From NCBI RefSeq assembly GCF_038967635.1, contig NZ_CP152413.1, forward strand, positions 6,142,001 to 6,206,000: 64,000 nt of DNA, written 5' to 3'. This document shows, piece by piece, positions 9,801 through 16,723 of this stretch. The notes under the pieces were generated by a model, which worked only from the letters and a program-made list of their open reading frames with translations, searched no databases and had not been told where the DNA came from. The first letter of the stretch is position 1, and each line of letters opens with the position of its first letter. The stretch comes from Bradyrhizobium sp. B124 (GTDB lineage: Bacteria > Pseudomonadota > Alphaproteobacteria > Rhizobiales > Xanthobacteraceae). A program made the translations under genes and the position numbers.

Positions 9801-10007
9801 GTGCTCGCGACCGGCGCCGGCGCCAGCGCCCGCAAGTCGATCGGCATCACGGTGTTCTCCGGCATGATCGCCTCGACCTGCCTCGCGGTGCTGTTCGTGC
9901 CGGCATTCTTCGTCGTGGTGCAGAATTTCGAGAACTGGCGCAAGGCAAAGAAAGGCAAGGCGGCCACGCCGCAAGCCGCACCGCAGGCGTCGGGGACCGT
10001 GCATTAG
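6837..10007 (+). CDS. RND multidrug efflux pump, HAE1 family
   Basis: 1056 residues, the normal size for AcrB/MexB-type proton-driven pumps. It begins MISKFFIERPVL, as the family does, and has 12 expected membrane helices with two large periplasmic loops. The proton-relay residues are present: adjacent Asp409-Asp410 in GIVVDDAIVVVEG and Lys939 in LSAKNAILIVE. It exports amphiphilic drugs, bile-salt-like or plant compounds from the periplasm. The start follows the adaptor stop by 10 bases. The substrate cannot be read from the sequence. Confidence 0.97.
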   Translation: MISKFFIERPVLSNVIAILMILIGGVALFNLAVAQYPDVVPPTVQVTTRYPGASAKTVIDTVALPIEQQVNGVEDMLYMQSYSGADGTYTLTVTFKIGTDLNFAQVLVQNRVSSALSQLPTAVQNQGVTVQKRSTSILLFVTLTSPNKTYDSLFLSNYATINIRDELSRLPGVGNVTVFGAGQYSMRVWLDPNKLQARGLMPQDVIQAIQQQSQQVTAGQVGAPPAPQGQAFQYTLNVNGRLDDASQFENIIVKTGNVGDVTRVRDLGSVELGAQTYSQVFSLNQKPATGIGVFLSPGANALQVEKEVQKKVAQLAKQFPQDIKYDTPFDTTKFVQASIDEVYRTLIEAGLLVLVVILVFLQDWRAMLVPATTVPVTIIGAFAAMAALGFTINLSTLFAIVLAIGIVVDDAIVVVEGAAHNIERGMSGHDAAIKAMDELFAPIVGITLVLISVFLPAAFLPGLTGRMYAQFALVIAATALLSAVNAATLKPTQCALWLRPPVPLAQRNVFYRGFNAVYDRVERGYTRMIGGIAGHAKTSVLVALVLIGIAGYGLSRVPTGFIPIEDQGYLLAAVQLPDGAAIDRTQRVLDQVTEIARKTPGVEQVVAIAGISALDNSSSLANAGVAYVILKDWGSRSPGEDLRSLVYGLNDKLAVIPEARILVIPPPPIQGIGNAAGFAMQVQLRDGNADYGKLQAVTGAVVGNAQTQSALQRVQSSFRSMVPQFDVQIDRIKTETLHVTTDQIFSTLSSYLGASYVNQFTKFGRTFQVYTQADAQYRLTLRDIENMMVRNSNGDMVPLGTVAKITPSVGPSLISLYNLYPSATIIGLPSQGYSSGQSMALMEEIAAKTLPPGTGYEWTAMSYQEKEVGSQIYYVFALALLLVYLVLAGQYESWYAPISVILAVPLSLLGPMLVLTSLRIENNLYTQIGTILLIALSAKNAILIVEVALEHHIRDGKPVLESAIDAARARFRPILMTSFAFILGVLPLVLATGAGASARKSIGITVFSGMIASTCLAVLFVPAFFVVVQNFENWRKAKKGKAATPQAAPQASGTVH

Positions 10008-10030
10008 GGCCGCGCGCACCAAACCCATCC

Positions 10031-10135
10031 CCGTCACCCTGAGGAGGCCGCGAAGCGGCCGTCTCGAAGGGTCGACGGCCATCAGCCGGGCCGTGCATCC
10101 TTCGAGACGCGCTTCGCGCTCCTCAGGATGACGGG
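10031..10135. repeat. Intergenic palindromic repeat, family B copy 1
   Basis: Begins CCGTCACCCTGAGGAGGCCGC and ends CTCCTCAGGATGACGGG; the two ends are inverted copies with inner TCTCGAAGG/CCTTCGAGA arms. A second copy is at 50915-51038. It lies between convergent genes and may fold as a terminator in both directions. Confidence 0.8.
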
Positions 10136-10152
10136 TTTGAGAGCGCTTCCCG

Positions 10153-11154
10153 CTACACCCTCACCATGCGCTTGCCGCGGTTCTCGCCGGCCAAGAGCCC
10201 GATCAGCGCCTGCGGCGTGTTCTCGATGCCGTCGATGACGTCTTCCTGGACCTTGAGCTTGCCCGAGGAGACCCAGGATTGCAGGTCGGCGAGCGCGGCA
10301 TCGCGCTGGTCCATGTAGTCCATCACGATGAAGCCCTGCATGACCAGCCGCTTCACCACGATCAAGCCGGGCACGCCGCGCGGGCCGTGCGCGGAGGGCA
10401 CGCCGTCATATTGCGAGATCGCGCCGCAACAGGCGATCCGGCCGCGATTGTTCATCTGCGCCAAACAAGCTTCGAGGATGTCGCCGCCGACATTGTCGAA
10501 ATAGACGTCGATGCCCTTGGGCGCCGCTGCGCGCAGCGCCTTGTAGGTGGCGCCGTCCTTGTAATCGACCGCGGCGTCGAAGCCGAGCTCCGAGGTCAGC
10601 CAGTGGCACTTGTCCTTGCCGCCGGCGATGCCGACCACGTGGCAGCCCTTGATCTTGGCGATCTGGCCGACGATCGAGCCGACCGAGCCGGCGGCCGCCG
10701 ACACCACCACGGTCTCGCCCTCCTTGGGCTTGCCGACATGGAGCAGGCCGAAATAGGCGGTCAGGCCGGCAATGCCATAGACGCTGAGCAGATGCGTCAT
10801 CGGCTCGAGCTTCGGCATCCTGGCTAGGTGCTTGGCGGGCACGGCGGCATAGTCCTGCCAGCCGGTGTCGCCGAACACGATATCGCCCGGCTTCAAGCCG
10901 GGGTCATTCGACGCCACCACTTCGGCGATGCCGCCGCCGGCCATCACGGTGTTGGCTTCCACCGCGGCGCGGTAAGTGGCGCCGTGCATCCAGGCGCGGT
11001 TGGCGGCGTCGAGCGAGATGTAGCGCGTCCGCACCAGCGCCTCGCCGTCCTTCGGCGCGGGGACCGTGCCCTTGGTCAGGCGAAAATGCTCGGGGCCAAG
11101 CTTGCCGGTCGGCTTCTCAACAAGCAGGATCTGGCGATTGACGGTGTCGTTCAT
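10153..11154 (-). CDS. NADP-dependent medium-chain reductase, CurA/leukotriene-B4-dehydrogenase type
   Basis: 333 residues from an ATG at 11154 with GGGGAG upstream; a longer in-frame extension to 11292 lacks support. Zinc-independent MDR fold: the segment EGETVVVSAAAGSVGSIVGQIAK holds the nucleotide-binding loop, and the C-terminus LAGENRGKRMVRV is typical. Family members reduce alpha,beta-unsaturated ketones or aldehydes with NADPH and act in detoxification. It stands alone. Its upstream region has three short dyads (11202-11245) that could bind a regulator. The physiological substrate is unknown. Confidence 0.9.
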   Translation of the reverse strand: MNDTVNRQILLVEKPTGKLGPEHFRLTKGTVPAPKDGEALVRTRYISLDAANRAWMHGATYRAAVEANTVMAGGGIAEVVASNDPGLKPGDIVFGDTGWQDYAAVPAKHLARMPKLEPMTHLLSVYGIAGLTAYFGLLHVGKPKEGETVVVSAAAGSVGSIVGQIAKIKGCHVVGIAGGKDKCHWLTSELGFDAAVDYKDGATYKALRAAAPKGIDVYFDNVGGDILEACLAQMNNRGRIACCGAISQYDGVPSAHGPRGVPGLIVVKRLVMQGFIVMDYMDQRDAALADLQSWVSSGKLKVQEDVIDGIENTPQALIGLLAGENRGKRMVRV

Positions 11155-11201
11155 TGGCGGTGTCTCCCCTCTTGGCTTCCCTTGGCGTTGGTCGTTTCGC
11201 A

Positions 11202-11245
11202 TGCAGTTTGACTGCACTGTGCGCAGCTCATTGCACAGATTGTGC
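11202..11245. promoter_or_regulatory. Cluster of three dyads upstream of the reductase gene
   Basis: TGCAGT-TTG-ACTGCA (11202-11216), GCAC-T-GTGC (11214-11222) and GCACA-GAT-TGTGC (11233-11245) lie within 44 bases, about 48 bases before the 10153-11154 start. All share GCAC/GTGC cores, which suggests one operator with several half-sites. Confidence 0.5.
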
Positions 11246-11384
11246 GCTGCATGAACGCTAGTCCGCGCGCTGGCATTCCACAACGGGAACATATCGGCAA
11301 AGTCCCGCTCGGCGCGAAGCGTGTTGCGTAGCTGCGTAAATCTGCCACACTTGCCCTTCGCCGGGAACTTACGGGGGTAAGAGA

Positions 11385-12674
11385 ATGTCGAACAGGTTTA
11401 CGCAATACATCCTGCTTGCGATGGTCCTTGGCATCGCAATGGGGACGATCGTCTTCAACTACTTTCCTGACAGCCGTGCCGAGATCGCAGCCGACGTCAA
11501 CCTGATCGCAATGCTGTTCCTGCGCCTGATCAAGATGATCATCGCGCCACTCGTGTTTGCAACCCTCGTCGGCGGCATCGCCCATATGGGAAGCGGCGCC
11601 AAGCTCGGGCGCATCTTCGCCAAGACCATGGGCTGGTTCGTTTCCGCCTCGTTCGTTTCGCTGCTGCTCGGCCTCGTGATGGTCAACCTGTTGCAGCCCG
11701 GCGCCAATTTCCCCGGCACGCTGCCCGACAAGGCCCAGTCCACCGGCCTGCCGGTCTCGGCCTTCTCGATCGAGAAGTTCCTGACCCATCTGATCCCGAC
11801 CTCGATCGCGGATGCGATGGCGCAGAACGAGATCCTGCAGATCGTGGTGTTCGCGGTGTTCTTCGCGGTGGCGCTCGGCGCCATGCCTGAGCGCGCCAAG
11901 TCGATCATGAGCCTGATCGACGATCTCGCCCACATCATGCTCAAGGTCACGAGCTATGTGATGCTGTTTGCACCGATCGCGGTGTGGGCCGCGATCATGG
12001 CGACCGTTTCCAAGAACGGTCTCGGCGTGCTCTGGAAGCTGATCGTCTTCATGGGCGGTTTCTATCTGTCGCTGCTGATCCTGTGGGCCATCCTGGTCGC
12101 GGTCGGCTTCGTCGTGATCGGGCCGCGTTACAGCCATCTGCTGCGGCTGATCCGCGAGCCGCTGATGATCGCGTTCTCGACCGCCTCCTCGGAGGCGGCC
12201 TATCCGAAGACGCTGGAAGGGCTGAACAGGTTCGGCGCCTCCTCGCGGATCTCGGCCTTCGTGCTGCCGCTCGGTTATTCCTTCAACCTCGATGGCACGA
12301 TGATGTACTGCACCTTCGCGAGCATCTTCATTGCGCAGACCTACCACATCGAGATGTCGCTCGGCACGCAGTTCGCGATGCTGGCGACGTTGATGATCAC
12401 CTCGAAGGGCGTGGCCGGCGTGCCGCGCGCTTCGCTGGTGGTGATCGCCTCGACGCTGTCGCAGTTCGGCATCCCCGAGGCCGGGCTGCTGATGATCATG
12501 GGCATCGACACCTTCCTCGACATGGGCCGCAGCGCCACCAATGTGATCGGCAACTCGCTGGCCACCTCCGTGGTCGCGAAGTGGGAGGGCGAGCTGAAGG
12601 CCGAGCACGAGCTCGGGCCCGACGACGCGGTGCCGCAGGATGCGGTGCCCGGCGCCGTGATGGCCGGTCATTGA
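11385..12674 (+). CDS. Dicarboxylate/amino-acid:cation symporter (DAACS family)
   Basis: 429-residue inner-membrane secondary transporter of the DctA/GltP family. The transport-domain signatures are present: a serine-rich hairpin (FSTASSEAAYPKTLEGLNRFG), SFNLDGTMMY in TM7 and DMGRSATNVIGNSLATSVVAKWEG in TM8. It imports C4-dicarboxylates, glutamate or aspartate with protons or sodium. The gene 12 bases downstream encodes a periplasmic amino-acid-binding protein, an unusual partner for this family. Acidic amino acids are therefore slightly favoured, but this is inference. Confidence 0.93.
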   Translation: MSNRFTQYILLAMVLGIAMGTIVFNYFPDSRAEIAADVNLIAMLFLRLIKMIIAPLVFATLVGGIAHMGSGAKLGRIFAKTMGWFVSASFVSLLLGLVMVNLLQPGANFPGTLPDKAQSTGLPVSAFSIEKFLTHLIPTSIADAMAQNEILQIVVFAVFFAVALGAMPERAKSIMSLIDDLAHIMLKVTSYVMLFAPIAVWAAIMATVSKNGLGVLWKLIVFMGGFYLSLLILWAILVAVGFVVIGPRYSHLLRLIREPLMIAFSTASSEAAYPKTLEGLNRFGASSRISAFVLPLGYSFNLDGTMMYCTFASIFIAQTYHIEMSLGTQFAMLATLMITSKGVAGVPRASLVVIASTLSQFGIPEAGLLMIMGIDTFLDMGRSATNVIGNSLATSVVAKWEGELKAEHELGPDDAVPQDAVPGAVMAGH

Positions 12675-12686
12675 CGGGAGGGATGC

Positions 12687-13643
12687 ATGCATCGCGCCCG
12701 CTGGAGGCCGATACGGGCTGAGGCGCCTCTACTGTCGACATGCCTGCTGTCAGCATGTCTGCTGGCGGCAAGCCTGCTGATCGGACCGGTGTCCGCACAG
12801 CCGGTGGGCGAGGGGCTCAGCCCCACGCTCGCCAACATCAAGGCCACGCACGCGGTGCGTATCGGCTATCGCGAAAGCTCGCCGCCGTTCTCGTTCCTCG
12901 ATCACTCCAACCGGCCGATCGGATACAGCCTCGAGCTGTGCGATGCGATCGTCGACGAGATCGCAGCCGAGGTCGACGACGCCAACCTCAAGGTCGACTA
13001 CGTCAAGGTCACCTCCGACGACCGCATTCCGGCGGTCGTCGACAAGAAGATCGATCTGGAGTGCGGATCGACCACGGCGAATGCCGAGCGCGGCAAGCAG
13101 GTCGCATTCTCGCCGCTGATGTTCGTGGCCGGCACCAAGCTGATGGTGCCGAAGGCCTCCGGCGTCAACCAGGCCGCCGACTTGAAGGGCAAGACGGTGG
13201 TGGTGACCAAGGGCACCACCAACGAGCAGGCGTTGCATAATGTCGACGCCAAGCAACAGCTCGGCCTCAACATCGTGACCGCCGGCGACCATGAGCAGTC
13301 CTACCAGATGCTGGTGGACGGCAAGGCGGATGCGTTCGCGACCGACGACATCCTGCTCTACGGCCTGATCGCGCGGCACAAGTCGCAGGACAAGTTCCGC
13401 GTCACCGGCGACTATCTGTCCTACGATCCCTACGGCATTATGTACCGCAAGGGCGAGCCGCAGATGAAGGACGTGGTCGAGCGCGCCTTCCGCAAGCTCG
13501 CCTCGAACCGTGACATCATCCCGCTCTACAACAAGTGGTTCGTCGCCCGCCTGCCGACCGGCGAGAAGCTCAACGTCGCGCTCTCACCGCAGCTCGAAGA
13601 CGCCTTCAAGGCGCTCGACGATTCGGCGGGCGGAGCGAATTAG
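12687..13643 (+). CDS. Periplasmic amino-acid-binding protein, GltI-like
   Basis: 318 residues with a signal peptide ending near VSAQP, followed by an SBP_bac_3 fold (IRIGYRESSPPFSFLD-type start, then RIPAVVDKKIDLECGSTTANAERG and TDDILLYGLIA). It resembles glutamate/aspartate-binding GltI. No ABC permease or ATPase genes follow; the only neighbour is a DAACS symporter whose stop lies 12 bases upstream. It may serve a distant ABC importer or deliver ligand in another way. GGGAGGG precedes the ATG; an overlapping out-of-frame ATG at 12683 is ignored. Confidence 0.9.
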   Translation: MHRARWRPIRAEAPLLSTCLLSACLLAASLLIGPVSAQPVGEGLSPTLANIKATHAVRIGYRESSPPFSFLDHSNRPIGYSLELCDAIVDEIAAEVDDANLKVDYVKVTSDDRIPAVVDKKIDLECGSTTANAERGKQVAFSPLMFVAGTKLMVPKASGVNQAADLKGKTVVVTKGTTNEQALHNVDAKQQLGLNIVTAGDHEQSYQMLVDGKADAFATDDILLYGLIARHKSQDKFRVTGDYLSYDPYGIMYRKGEPQMKDVVERAFRKLASNRDIIPLYNKWFVARLPTGEKLNVALSPQLEDAFKALDDSAGGAN

Positions 13644-13651
13644 CCGCGAAG

Positions 13652-13770
13652 TCCGGGTGAGGGGTTCGGGTCTGTCCTCGAGCGAACGTCCCCGTGAGAC
13701 CGAGACCGCTGACCCGGATCGCATTCCGCTTCGCTTCATGCAATCCGGCCTCTCCTACAAAGGGAGGGCC
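13652..13770. repeat. Decayed intergenic repeat
   Basis: Contains GGGTGAGGGGTTCGGGTCTG and CTGACCCGGATCGCATTCCG, a layout seen as a dispersed repeat in Bradyrhizobium genomes. Only one copy is present here, so the call rests on recall and not on internal comparison. Confidence 0.35.
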
Positions 13771-13856
13771 CCTAAATCAATGCGTAGGCGTCGGTGTAAT
13801 TTTCAGCGAGACGGGCCGTGCCGGCCATAGTAGCGGCAGTGCTATTTGTAGCCCGG

Positions 13857-14054
13857 TCATGGCAATCGCGATCCGCTAGGATCAAATTTGATCTCTATGA
13901 TGTCCACTGCCGTTCCCGTCTGGTCGCCGCGCCTCCGCGCAACTTTGGCCTCATCCTCCGTATCATACGTGCGGCTGCTAGGGTGAAACTCGCCGGCAAG
14001 TGGCCCGAGCGGGTCTGCTTTGAAGATTACAATCCACTGTCTCTTGAGGAGCAT
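13857..14054 (-). CDS. Hypothetical small protein
   Basis: 65 residues; WIVIFKADPLGPLAGEFHPS then RTYDTEDEAKVARRRGD, with mixed charged and hydrophobic composition like a small folded protein. No signal peptide or membrane helix. A 96-residue frame on the other strand (13818-14108) overlaps it but looks less protein-like. No strong ribosome-binding site is seen before the ATG. Lower-GC surroundings suggest acquired DNA. Function unknown. Confidence 0.45.
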   Translation of the reverse strand: MLLKRQWIVIFKADPLGPLAGEFHPSSRTYDTEDEAKVARRRGDQTGTAVDIIEIKFDPSGSRLP

Positions 14055-14165
14055 GCGAAGCTCGTTTCTCTCGAAGGTCTCAACTATTGGGGTATCTTCA
14101 AGCGTTGAAACACACGCACGACTCGTGCCAGTTAAGGTTGTTTCCTCTCTCCAGGAGCTTGCTGA

Positions 14166-14774
14166 ATGCTCAATTCTATTACCTTAAGCTTCACTGAAGT
14201 TGTTGAGCCGATCACGCTTTCCGAGCAGACGGCAGGAATTCCATCCATCCTTTTCATTAATGCTCAGAACAAGCAGACCATCCAAGACATCATCGGGCCC
14301 CTACGTACGTTCGGTGTGCCCGCTGCGGCCATAACCGACATTGATATTCTAAAGGATGGCGGGAACACGTGGACCGGATGGCTTGGAGCCTCCCAAGTAC
14401 CCGAACCGCTTCATCTGGGATTGGGGCAGACTAGGTCTGCAGTTCATAAGCTGTTCACGGATAGTGAACTCAACATGAAGGAGTGCGGAGTAGATGGTCT
14501 CAGAAATATCAAGGATGGAGCCGCAGCAAACGATCTGTTCGACAAGCTTGCTGAGTACGGCATATTCGTCACCCGAAAAGGTGAACTAGAAAAGTGGCTG
14601 CTAACTCTAGGGGTGAAGGGAAAGAAGACCGACTGGACGGTCTCCATGCTAAAAAGGCTGGGGGATGACCCCGCGCAAGACGACTATGTCAGACCGGCAA
14701 TTGGCGACGTTTGGGAATTTTTGCGAGGCATAGTTGAATGGGTAAAGAACCCGGCTCGAAAAGGTACGATTTGA
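14166..14774 (+). pseudogene. C-terminal remnant of an AAA/OLD-type ATP-dependent nuclease (TOPRIM part)
   Basis: 202 residues resembling only the last third of OLD-like AAA ATPases. PSILFINAQNKQTIQDIIGP followed by VPAAAITDIDILKDGG fits the TOPRIM DxD strand, and the C-terminal YVRPAIGDVWEFLRGIVEWV and PARKG end is typical. The ATPase domain and the EGxxD start of TOPRIM are absent, and all upstream frames are closed by stops. The full enzymes act in phage defence or DNA repair. This is most likely a broken relic; a small independent TOPRIM protein is the alternative. Confidence 0.6.
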
Positions 14775-14837
14775 ACGCTGGTCACCCTTTATTTTTCGCG
14801 AACGCTGAATCCAGCGCCGCGGAATATGCTGCCTCAG

Positions 14838-14876
14838 CATCGCATCTAGCGAGTCCGATCCGGGAATGTGTTTGCT
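14838..14876 (-). pseudogene. Short fragment homologous to the nearby ATP-grasp gene
   Basis: Matches 17357-17395 at 35 of 39 bases. All four differences are transitions, and three of them leave the protein unchanged in the frame reading SKHIPGSDSLD. No other part of the gene is recognisable on either side. It appears to be a relic of a second copy. Confidence 0.45.
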
Positions 14877-14974
14877 GACCTTCGCGCCGCGATGCGGCCG
14901 TGCTGAAGGGTGGGACGCCTGCTCGCGCGGCGATCGAAATGGTCCCGAACTGTCGCGACGAAGCGCGGCTTCGC

Positions 14975-15202
14975 TCATCGCCAATAGCGATGCGACAAAT
15001 CCAGGCACTGCCGGACCCAGAACCCGTTCACGTGGATCAACTGGCATGTGCTCGGCGGCGGCTCCTTGATGATCGGATAGCCGTGGATGTCGATATTCGT
15101 CGGAGCCGTGACGCCACGCCAAAATACGGCGTTGGCGGCCGGAGGGTTGAAGGCAGCGGCGAACGCCGTGACGGCGAGGAGGCTCAAAAGGAGTTTGCGC
15201 AT
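14975..15202 (-). CDS. Small secreted protein
   Basis: 75 residues. A signal peptide (MRKLLLSLLAVTAFAAAFNP, cleavage near ANA) precedes a mature part with VNGFWVRQCLDLSHRYWR at the C-terminus. The C-terminal pattern of aromatic residues plus cysteine recalls the 4066-4278 protein. No clear partner gene. Function unknown; probably periplasmic. Confidence 0.6.
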   Translation of the reverse strand: MRKLLLSLLAVTAFAAAFNPPAANAVFWRGVTAPTNIDIHGYPIIKEPPPSTCQLIHVNGFWVRQCLDLSHRYWR

Positions 15203-15273
15203 AATCTGGATCCGGATCGATTAATGCGGGTCAGCGTACTCCCTTGGGCGGGAGGAGCAAGCCGCTGAATGGA

Positions 15274-15420
15274 TCAAAATGGCGGCGAGAATTTTGCGGC
15301 AAGCTGTACTGCCGCATGCGCGTAGCCGCCGTGGACCGCCATAGAAGCGAGGGCAACGATGCCGACCGCCGCCAGAACAACCATGACCTGGAAAATCGCG
15401 CGTCCAAGGATCGCTCCCAT
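15274..15420 (-). CDS. Small single-pass membrane protein
   Basis: 48 residues starting MGAILGRAIFQVMVVLAAVG, with one hydrophobic helix from about residue 8 to 28. GGAG sits 5 bases before the ATG at 15420. That supports this start over a much longer in-frame reading to 15621, which would run through a repeat element. Function unknown. Confidence 0.55.
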   Translation of the reverse strand: MGAILGRAIFQVMVVLAAVGIVALASMAVHGGYAHAAVQLAAKFSPPF

Positions 15421-15540
15421 CAAAACTCCATTGATCCGGCGGGGATCTTGGTTCGAGTTTCCGCGCCGCGATCTCTGGAGCATCATCGGCAGGCGAGATT
15501 CCGCTGTTGAAGTCTGCGAACTCGTCGCTTCACCAGCTGG

Positions 15541-15642
15541 AGCGTTTTCGAGCGAAGTGGATACCGGTTCGCGTGAAGAAAACGCGTCAGAACAAGAGTC
15601 TAGAGCCCCGTTCCGATTCAATCGGAACGGGATAGGCTCTAG
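15541..15642. repeat. Intergenic repeat, family G copy 1, with long hairpin
   Basis: AGCGTTTTCGAGCGAAGTGG ... GGTTCGCGTGAAGAAAACGC is followed by a strong nested hairpin. CTAGAGCC (15600-15607) pairs with GGCTCTAG (15635-15642), and CCGTTCCGATT pairs with AATCGGAACGG around one base. Decayed copies are at 35684-35740 and 43906-43965. The hairpin supplies the stop codon of the gene at 15639-15905. Confidence 0.75.
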
Positions 15643-15905
15643 TGTCGCTCCGCGACAAGCCGATCGACCTGCTGCTTGAGCTCTGCTTCCATCTCGGAAA
15701 CGATATCGTGCGGCAGGCGAGCGCCAAAGGGATCGCCAAGCGAACCGGTCGTCTCTCGCTCCATCGCCTGATACCGCATGTCATTGGCATCCGGGACCAG
15801 GTCTTCGACCCGTCGTCGAGAGGATAGATAGCTGGGCGCGCCAGCCGCCGCGTCGGCTTTGTAGGGTTCAGAACAATCCTGATCCGACCGTACAGCGTTC
15901 TTCAT
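15639..15905 (-). CDS. Hypothetical protein
   Basis: 88 residues, soluble and charged. The C-terminal third (SEMEAELKQQVDRLVAERH) is predicted helical. An ideal AGGAGG lies 8 bases before the ATG. Its stop codon lies inside the family G repeat hairpin, so the original C-terminus may have been altered by repeat insertion. No recognisable domain; function unknown. Confidence 0.6.
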   Translation of the reverse strand: MKNAVRSDQDCSEPYKADAAAGAPSYLSSRRRVEDLVPDANDMRYQAMERETTGSLGDPFGARLPHDIVSEMEAELKQQVDRLVAERH

Positions 15906-16106
15906 CAGCTTTGCCTCCTGGCACGACTTCCTGTCCCCAGGCCCGAACCATCTGGCTCTTCTCTCATCAATGACGCCGCAAACTCGAATGTTGTTCCGCT
16001 CGGAACTTGCAAACGTCCGCCGGAACCTGCCGGTTATCGAGCCTGGAACCAGAACTTTAAGCGTCCTCAGTCATTGAACACTGGGGTTGACCGTTTGGAG
16101 GTTGCC

Positions 16107-16463
16107 ATGGGCTACACGAGGTCAATTCACCAAACCGCAATTGTGGTCGAAGACGACACGATCCAGCGCGACATGATTGCGTTGTTGTTGAAGGAAGGGC
16201 ATTTCGACGTCATCCAATGCGAGGACGGCGAGACGGCTGCGCTTGCCATCAAGATGCGTCACCCGTCACTGCTGGTCACCGACGTCAAGCTCACGGGCAG
16301 AATGAACGGCATCGAACTCGCACAATGGGCGCTGGATTGTGACCCGAGAGTGCGCGTGCTCGTGATCTCGGGCCTGGCGCCGCCCAGCGATCTGCCTGAC
16401 GGCGTCAAATTTTTTGCCAAACCGGTTTATCCATCCACTCTGCTGCGCGAGCTGGCGTCGTAA
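16107..16463 (+). CDS. Stand-alone response regulator receiver domain
   Basis: 118-residue CheY-like single domain. The acidic pocket is E15-D16-D17 (IVVEDDT), the phospho-acceptor is D59 (LLVTDVKL), and the conserved lysine sits in FFAKPVYP. No output domain. The start at 16107 has GGAGG 5 bases upstream and is preferred to an ATG 33 bases earlier. No histidine kinase is adjacent. In Bradyrhizobium such orphan receivers feed phosphorelays; the partner is unknown. A small coiled-coil protein gene follows 26 bases later. Confidence 0.9.
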   Translation: MGYTRSIHQTAIVVEDDTIQRDMIALLLKEGHFDVIQCEDGETAALAIKMRHPSLLVTDVKLTGRMNGIELAQWALDCDPRVRVLVISGLAPPSDLPDGVKFFAKPVYPSTLLRELAS

Positions 16464-16489
16464 GCCCTGGCCGATCGAGACATAGATCC

Positions 16490-16690
16490 ATGCAAGACGA
16501 TCCCGAAATCGATTGGCACCGCGAGCAGATCACGAGGAATCGTGAACTGCTCGCGGAGTTGCAATCCGGAAATACGGCAGGCGCTGGCGTGTTTCCGGAG
16601 ACGCAAGCCGAGATCGACCGTCTCACCGCACAGGTCGAGCAATCGGAACTGATCGTCGCTGCCTATGAGAAAGAGCACCCGCGAGAATGA
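16490..16690 (+). CDS. Small coiled-coil hypothetical protein
   Basis: 66 residues, highly charged. Two helical stretches (REQITRNRELLAELQ and TQAEIDRLTAQVEQSELIV) have heptad-like spacing. No signal peptide. It follows a receiver-only regulator by 26 bases and could be co-transcribed. No strong ribosome-binding site is visible. Function unknown. Confidence 0.55.
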   Translation: MQDDPEIDWHREQITRNRELLAELQSGNTAGAGVFPETQAEIDRLTAQVEQSELIVAAYEKEHPRE

Positions 16691-16723
16691 TCGGAGGCTC
16701 AAGGCGAGCGCGTCGCACGTCGC

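Noticed and set aside
10031..10135. CRISPR-like or insertion-sequence origin for the palindromic repeats
   Set aside because: No regular spacers, no transposase gene and no target-site duplications recognised; single stem-loop units between genes fit REP-like elements better.
13818..14108. 96-codon plus-strand frame
   Set aside because: Overlaps a more protein-like reverse frame and has no recognisable start signal; kept only as an alternative.
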